A stretch of 9,773 bases of DNA. It comes from Psychrilyobacter sp. (GTDB lineage: Bacteria; Fusobacteriota; Fusobacteriia; Fusobacteriales; Fusobacteriaceae). The DNA lies in the NCBI GenBank assembly GCA_023145315.1, contig JAGLEA010000057.1, forward strand, positions 1 to 9,773. The letters run 5' to 3'. The notes beneath the pieces are model-generated. The model made no database searches and had not been told where the DNA came from. It saw only the letters and a program-made list of their open reading frames with translations. A program made the position numbers and the translations under genes. Positions within the stretch are counted from its first letter, which is position 1; the number at the start of each line of letters is the position of its first letter. Shown piece by piece: positions 7,021 to 9,773 of this stretch.

Positions 7021-7746
7021 CTAACTAATATATGCTATAACCAATCCTGCTAATGATATATAGGGACCAAAAGCTACCATATCCTTTCTTGTTTTAAGTT
7101 TTAATACAAGTAAAGTAACTCCTACTACTGCACCAGTTATAAAAGCTATATTTATAAACATATACACTGTGTATAAATCTACAAACCCTACCATTGCGCC
7201 AATTCCCATAGCTAATTTTACATCTCCAAACCCCATAATTTCATATCCTGTACTTTCACCATATCCGTATAATATTATGTAAAATAATGCAAAACTTCCT
7301 GCTCCTAAAACACTACTTTCAAATCCAATTGTAAAAAAAGAAGTGATTAGCCCAACAACCAATATAGAAATCGTTATTCTATCTGGTATAAAGTGGTGCT
7401 CTAAATCTACACCTGTTCCTACAATTAAAAGAACGGTAAATACTAAGTATTTTAAAGTTATCAAAGTATATCCAAATTTTAAATAAAATATATAGAACAG
7501 TACACCAGTCAAAATTTCTACCAATGGATACTGTAACGAAATTTTATTTTTACAGCTACTACATCTACCTCGTAGCAGTATAAAGTATGAAAACACCGGT
7601 ATATTTTCATACCACTTTATTTTATGATTACACACTGGACAATGAGAAGGAGGAAACGATACACTCTCCCCCTTAGGTATTCTATATATACATACATTTA
7701 GAAAACTTCCAATTATTAGCCCCATTGATACTACCATCCAAATCAC
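7021..7746 (-). CDS. pilD: Prepilin peptidase / N-methyltransferase (PilD, GspO)
   Basis: This inner-membrane aspartic protease removes the leader of type IV prepilins and N-methylates the new first residue. The N-terminal cytoplasmic domain (about 20-75) has the four zinc-binding cysteines Cys36, Cys39, Cys62 and Cys65, marking the bifunctional form of the enzyme, and starts with the typical GSFLNVCIYRIP (13-24). The catalytic aspartates are Asp114 (VDLEHHFIPD) and Asp175 (GFGDVKL). Several membrane helices fill about 77-241. At 241 residues it is slightly short for the family (about 250-290) but complete. The start codon is GTG, chosen because AAGGAAG lies 7 nt upstream; the next Met, codon 4, would be too far. 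It is the first gene of the operon, separated from the upstream unit by a terminator. Confidence 0.95.
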   Translation of the reverse strand: MIWMVVSMGLIIGSFLNVCIYRIPKGESVSFPPSHCPVCNHKIKWYENIPVFSYFILLRGRCSSCKNKISLQYPLVEILTGVLFYIFYLKFGYTLITLKYLVFTVLLIVGTGVDLEHHFIPDRITISILVVGLITSFFTIGFESSVLGAGSFALFYIILYGYGESTGYEIMGFGDVKLAMGIGAMVGFVDLYTVYMFINIAFITGAVVGVTLLVLKLKTRKDMVAFGPYISLAGLVIAYIS

Positions 7747-7753
7747 GATACCA

Positions 7754-7760
7754 CTTCCTT
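7754..7760 (-). promoter_or_regulatory. Ribosome binding site deciding the GTG start of pilD
   Basis: AAGGAAG on the minus strand lies 7 nt before the GTG at 7746, the normal spacing. The in-frame ATG at codon 4 would have 16 nt and is less likely to be the start. Confidence 0.7.
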
Positions 7761-7781
7761 TTTTATTGGTTATTTCCTGCT

Positions 7782-7808
7782 ATTAGGTTATATACTATAT
7801 AATTTAAT
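7782..7808 (-). promoter_or_regulatory. Imperfect 27-bp palindrome in the probable pilus-operon promoter
   Basis: Arms of 13 bp (7782-7794 and 7796-7808) match at 11 of 13 positions around a single central base. On the minus strand the centre contains TATAGT and TATATA, either of which could be a -10 element, but I find no convincing -35 box at proper spacing. Location between the upstream terminator and the pilD ribosome binding site fits a promoter/operator. The sequence is very AT-rich, so chance symmetry is possible. Confidence 0.4.
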
Positions 7809-7820
7809 TATTCCTCTAGA

Positions 7821-7859
7821 AAAATAAAAAAAAGCCCAGAAAATTAATCCTAGACTTTT
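7821..7859 (-). terminator. Rho-independent terminator after the GGGtGRT gene
   Basis: On the minus strand, a 10-bp stem (7850-7859 with 7830-7839, including two G-U pairs) and a 10-nt loop are followed by a U-rich run (to 7821). It begins 18 nt after the GGGtGRT stop codon and separates that unit from the pilus operon. Confidence 0.85.
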
Positions 7860-7877
7860 ATTATATATATATTATTC

Positions 7878-8879
7878 TTACTTGTTTACTGCTTCAGCAA
7901 TTGCTACTGCTACTGCTACTGAACATCCTACCATTGGATTGTTACCCATTCCGATTAATCCCATCATTTCTACATGAGCTGGAACAGATGATGATCCTGC
8001 GAATTGTGCATCTGAATGCATTCTTCCCATAGTATCAGTCAGTCCGTATGATGCTGGACCTGCACCCATATTATCTGGATGTAATGTTCTTCCTGTTCCT
8101 CCACCAGATGCTACTGAGAAGTACTTTTTACCTTGCTCAAGAGCTTCTTTCTTATAAGTTCCTGCTACTGGATGTTGGAATCTTGTAGGGTTAGTTGAGT
8201 TACCAGTTATAGAGATTTCTACACCTTCTAAATGCATGATAGCTACTCCTTCTCTTACGTCATCTGCACCGTAACATCTTACATCTCCTCTCGCTGTTTC
8301 AGAGAATCTCTTTTCTCTAACAATTTTTAATTCACTTGTATGATAATCATACTTTGTTTCAACATATGTAAATCCATTAATTCTTGAGATTAAGTAAGCT
8401 GCATCTTTTCCAAGACCATTTAACATAACTCTTAATGGCTTCGTTCTGATTTTATTTGCTGATAAAGCTATCTTTATAGCTCCTTCTGCTGCTGCAAATG
8501 ACTCATGTCCTGCAACGAATCCGAAACACTCATTTTCTTCTTCTAATAACATTGCTGCTAAGTTTCCATGTCCTAATCCTACTTTTCTTTGGAATGCTAC
8601 TGATCCTGGGATACAGAATGCTTGTAAACCGTGTCCTAATAAAGATGCTATTTCATGAGCAACTTTTGTTCCATTTTTTACAGCAATAGCTGCACCTAAT
8701 GTATAAGCCCAAACTGCATTATCAAACGCAATCGGTTGAGTTGATCTTACGATTTCTTCTACATCTACACCTAGATCTAAACATAATTGTCTAGCTTCTT
8801 CTAAATTTTTAATTCCGTGTAACGCCATTGATTCTTCGATACCTTCCATTCTTCTTTCCATATTTTCAAATTTAACCAA
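7878..8879 (-). CDS. GGGtGRT family protein of unknown function
   Basis: The 333-residue product carries the motif GGGTGRT at 259-265, which names this family, followed by LHPDNMGAG. The family is widespread in anaerobes and usually stands next to an iron-sulfur scaffold-like gene, as here; its biochemical function is not established to my knowledge. The protein is soluble by appearance, glycine- and alanine-rich, with many glycine loops (LGHG at 81-84, GLGHGN at 101-106, GHES at 124-127, GMGNNP at 310-315). Cysteines at 33, 89, 118, 202 and 319 and histidines at 83, 104 and 125 are candidate ligands or catalytic residues, by inference only. The end (VAVAVAIAEA) is encoded by short GTAGCA repeats. 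The start is a TTG, supported by AGGAGG 8 nt upstream; Met7 would be 26 nt away. Codon use looks more biased than in the pilus genes, suggesting higher expression. Confidence 0.92.
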   Translation of the reverse strand: MVKFENMERRMEGIEESMALHGIKNLEEARQLCLDLGVDVEEIVRSTQPIAFDNAVWAYTLGAAIAVKNGTKVAHEIASLLGHGLQAFCIPGSVAFQRKVGLGHGNLAAMLLEEENECFGFVAGHESFAAAEGAIKIALSANKIRTKPLRVMLNGLGKDAAYLISRINGFTYVETKYDYHTSELKIVREKRFSETARGDVRCYGADDVREGVAIMHLEGVEISITGNSTNPTRFQHPVAGTYKKEALEQGKKYFSVASGGGTGRTLHPDNMGAGPASYGLTDTMGRMHSDAQFAGSSSVPAHVEMMGLIGMGNNPMVGCSVAVAVAIAEAVNK

Positions 8880-8887
8880 AGTATTCG

Positions 8888-8893
8888 CCTCCT
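8888..8893 (-). promoter_or_regulatory. Ribosome binding site deciding the TTG start of the GGGtGRT gene
   Basis: A perfect AGGAGG on the minus strand lies 8 nt before the TTG at 8879. No ATG or GTG in the correct frame lies at a usable distance from it. Confidence 0.75.
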
Positions 8894-8909
8894 AAATATT
8901 TAAAATCAT

Positions 8910-8924
8910 TTATTATTATTATTA
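8910..8924 (-). repeat. Five tandem TAA stop codons
   Basis: The scaffold-like gene ends in five consecutive in-frame TAA codons, forming a 15-bp trinucleotide repeat. An in-frame ATG follows directly (8907-8909), but its frame closes after five codons, so it is not a gene. Confidence 0.9.
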
Positions 8925-9614
8925 TTGTTTTCTTGGATTGATGTATTCTACACCTTCAGAGTATCTTCCATAAGTTGCTATATTTTTTTCTAATGCTTCA
9001 GTTGCTGACACACCATCTGCAATAGCTTCCATCATTTTTCCCATATGAACAAATTCATAACCAACAATTTCTCTATTATCATCTAAAGCTAACTTTGTGA
9101 TATATCCTTCTGTTGTTTCTAAATATCTAGGTCCTTTTTCAATTGATCCATACACAGTACCGATCGCTGATCTTAAACCTTTTCCTAAATCTTCTAATCC
9201 AGATCCAACTGGTAATCCACACTCAGAGAATGCAGTTTGTGATCTTCCGTATACTAATTGAATAAATATTTCTTTCATAGCTACGTTTATTGCATCACAT
9301 ACTAAGTCAGTATTTAATGCTTCTAATATAGTTTTTCCTGTAATGATTTCAGATGCCATTGCAGCTGAATGAGTCATTCCTGTACATCCTATAGTTTCTA
9401 TTAATGCTTCTTGTATAATTCCATCTTTTACATTTAAAGTTAATTTTGCGGCACCTTGTTGAGGAGCACATCCACCTACACCATGTGATAATCCTGAAAT
9501 ATCTTTTACTTCTTTTGCTTGAACCCATTTACCCTCTACTGGGATTGGTGAAGCTCCGTGGTTACATCCTTTTGTTACATTACACATCTCTTTCAATTCT
9601 GCCGTATAATTCAT
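8922..9614 (-). CDS. NifU/IscU-like iron-sulfur cluster assembly scaffold protein
   Basis: This 230-residue protein resembles the IscU/NifU N-terminal fold, on which iron-sulfur clusters are built before transfer to client proteins. Three cysteines match the canonical scaffold positions: Cys49 (GVGGCAPQQG), Cys77 (ETIGCTGMTHSAAMASEIITGK, compare IscU GCGSAIAS; shown residues 73-94) and Cys132 (SECGLPVG, followed by a LRSAIG helix). The aspartate usually two residues after the first cysteine is not present, and the third cysteine is preceded by Glu rather than His. Additional cysteines lie at 11, 17 and 106, so the ligand set may differ. The last 70 residues have no counterpart in IscU. The ATG has AAGGAG 8 nt upstream. 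It is followed by the GGGtGRT gene after 42 nt, and the two are commonly adjacent in anaerobes, so they probably act together. Cluster scaffolding is inferred from homology; no cysteine desulfurase is in the window. Confidence 0.85.
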   Translation of the reverse strand: MNYTAELKEMCNVTKGCNHGASPIPVEGKWVQAKEVKDISGLSHGVGGCAPQQGAAKLTLNVKDGIIQEALIETIGCTGMTHSAAMASEIITGKTILEALNTDLVCDAINVAMKEIFIQLVYGRSQTAFSECGLPVGSGLEDLGKGLRSAIGTVYGSIEKGPRYLETTEGYITKLALDDNREIVGYEFVHMGKMMEAIADGVSATEALEKNIATYGRYSEGVEYINPRKQ

Positions 9615-9684
9615 TTGTTCAACTCCTTGTAAATGATATTTTTAACTCGATAATTTGCTTACTGATATAGTGTATTACATTTCT

Positions 9685-9690
9685 ATTATA
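9685..9690 (-). promoter_or_regulatory. Possible -10 element of the scaffold/GGGtGRT unit
   Basis: A perfect TATAAT occurs on the minus strand about 70 nt upstream of the scaffold ATG, after the terminator of the preceding gene. The region 17 nt further upstream is a poly-A stretch with no recognisable -35 box, so the call is weak. The leader that would result is about 60 nt, and I see no riboswitch or strong hairpin in it. Confidence 0.35.
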
Positions 9691-9733
9691 AATAAAAGTT
9701 TTTTTTTGTTTTATTATCACACAGAAAAAGATC

Positions 9734-9768
9734 AAAAAAAAAGCAAGACTTTAGAAGTCTTACTTTTT
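9734..9768 (-). terminator. Rho-independent terminator of a gene beyond the right edge
   Basis: A 14-bp stem (9738-9751 with 9755-9768, one G-U pair on the minus strand) with a 3-nt loop is followed on the minus strand by a run of nine U. It points to a minus-strand gene ending just outside the window. The opposite strand has a shorter U run and could also terminate. Confidence 0.85.
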
Positions 9769-9773
9769 AAGGA

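Noticed and set aside
7905..7921. Short GTAGCA repeat near the end of the GGGtGRT gene considered as a regulatory repeat
   Set aside because: It simply encodes the AVAVAVA helix end of the protein; three copies are not enough to suggest instability.
9615..9733. Leader of the scaffold gene examined for a riboswitch or an iron-sulfur (IscR-type) operator
   Set aside because: No strong hairpin or recognisable operator could be identified in this AT-rich segment.

Overview
The window is about 30% GC by eye, with every convincing gene on the minus strand. A secretin, a lipoprotein and prepilin-type proteins indicate a two-membrane (diderm) cell. The paired iron-sulfur-scaffold-like and GGGtGRT genes, typical of anaerobes, together with AAA/ATA/TTA-rich codon use, suggest an anaerobe of the Fusobacteriota (Fusobacterium, Ilyobacter, Propionigenium or Cetobacterium type). 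That assignment is inference; other AT-rich diderm anaerobes are possible.

Layout, in the direction of transcription (high to low coordinates): (1) 9734-9768 is the terminator of a minus-strand gene lying outside the window. (2) 9614-7878 is a two-gene unit, a NifU/IscU-like iron-sulfur scaffold protein followed by a GGGtGRT-family protein of unknown function (TTG start), closed by a terminator at 7821-7859. (3) 7746-130 is a nine-gene type IV pilus / type II secretion-like operon: prepilin peptidase (pilD, GTG start), three minor pilins resembling PilV/GspI, PilW/GspJ and PilX/GspK, then pilM, pilN, pilO, a PilP-like lipoprotein and the secretin pilQ. It ends at a perfect 18-bp stem terminator at 87-128.

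The nine pilus genes are separated by at most 24 nt or overlap by up to 8 nt, so they are very probably one transcript. They supply a nearly complete envelope-spanning half of a pilus machine. The peptidase processes the minor pilins, which probably prime the filament and form its tip. PilM/N/O form the inner-membrane alignment complex, PilP links it to the outer membrane, and PilQ is the outer-membrane pore. The assembly and retraction ATPases, the platform protein PilC and a recognisable major pilin are absent and must be encoded elsewhere if the machine works.

The most unusual points are: a secretin that appears to carry a carboxypeptidase-regulatory-like beta-sandwich between its STN and NolW domains; a PilN with a charged N-terminal extension of about 65 residues and a plausible internal start; identical A9 tracts directly after the start codons of two minor pilins; alanine instead of glycine at one predicted prepilin cleavage site; and the functionally undescribed GGGtGRT/scaffold pair. 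I saw no CRISPR array, insertion sequence, tRNA or rRNA. Nothing in the gene content requires a wholly new system; the novelty lies in domain architecture and gene combination.
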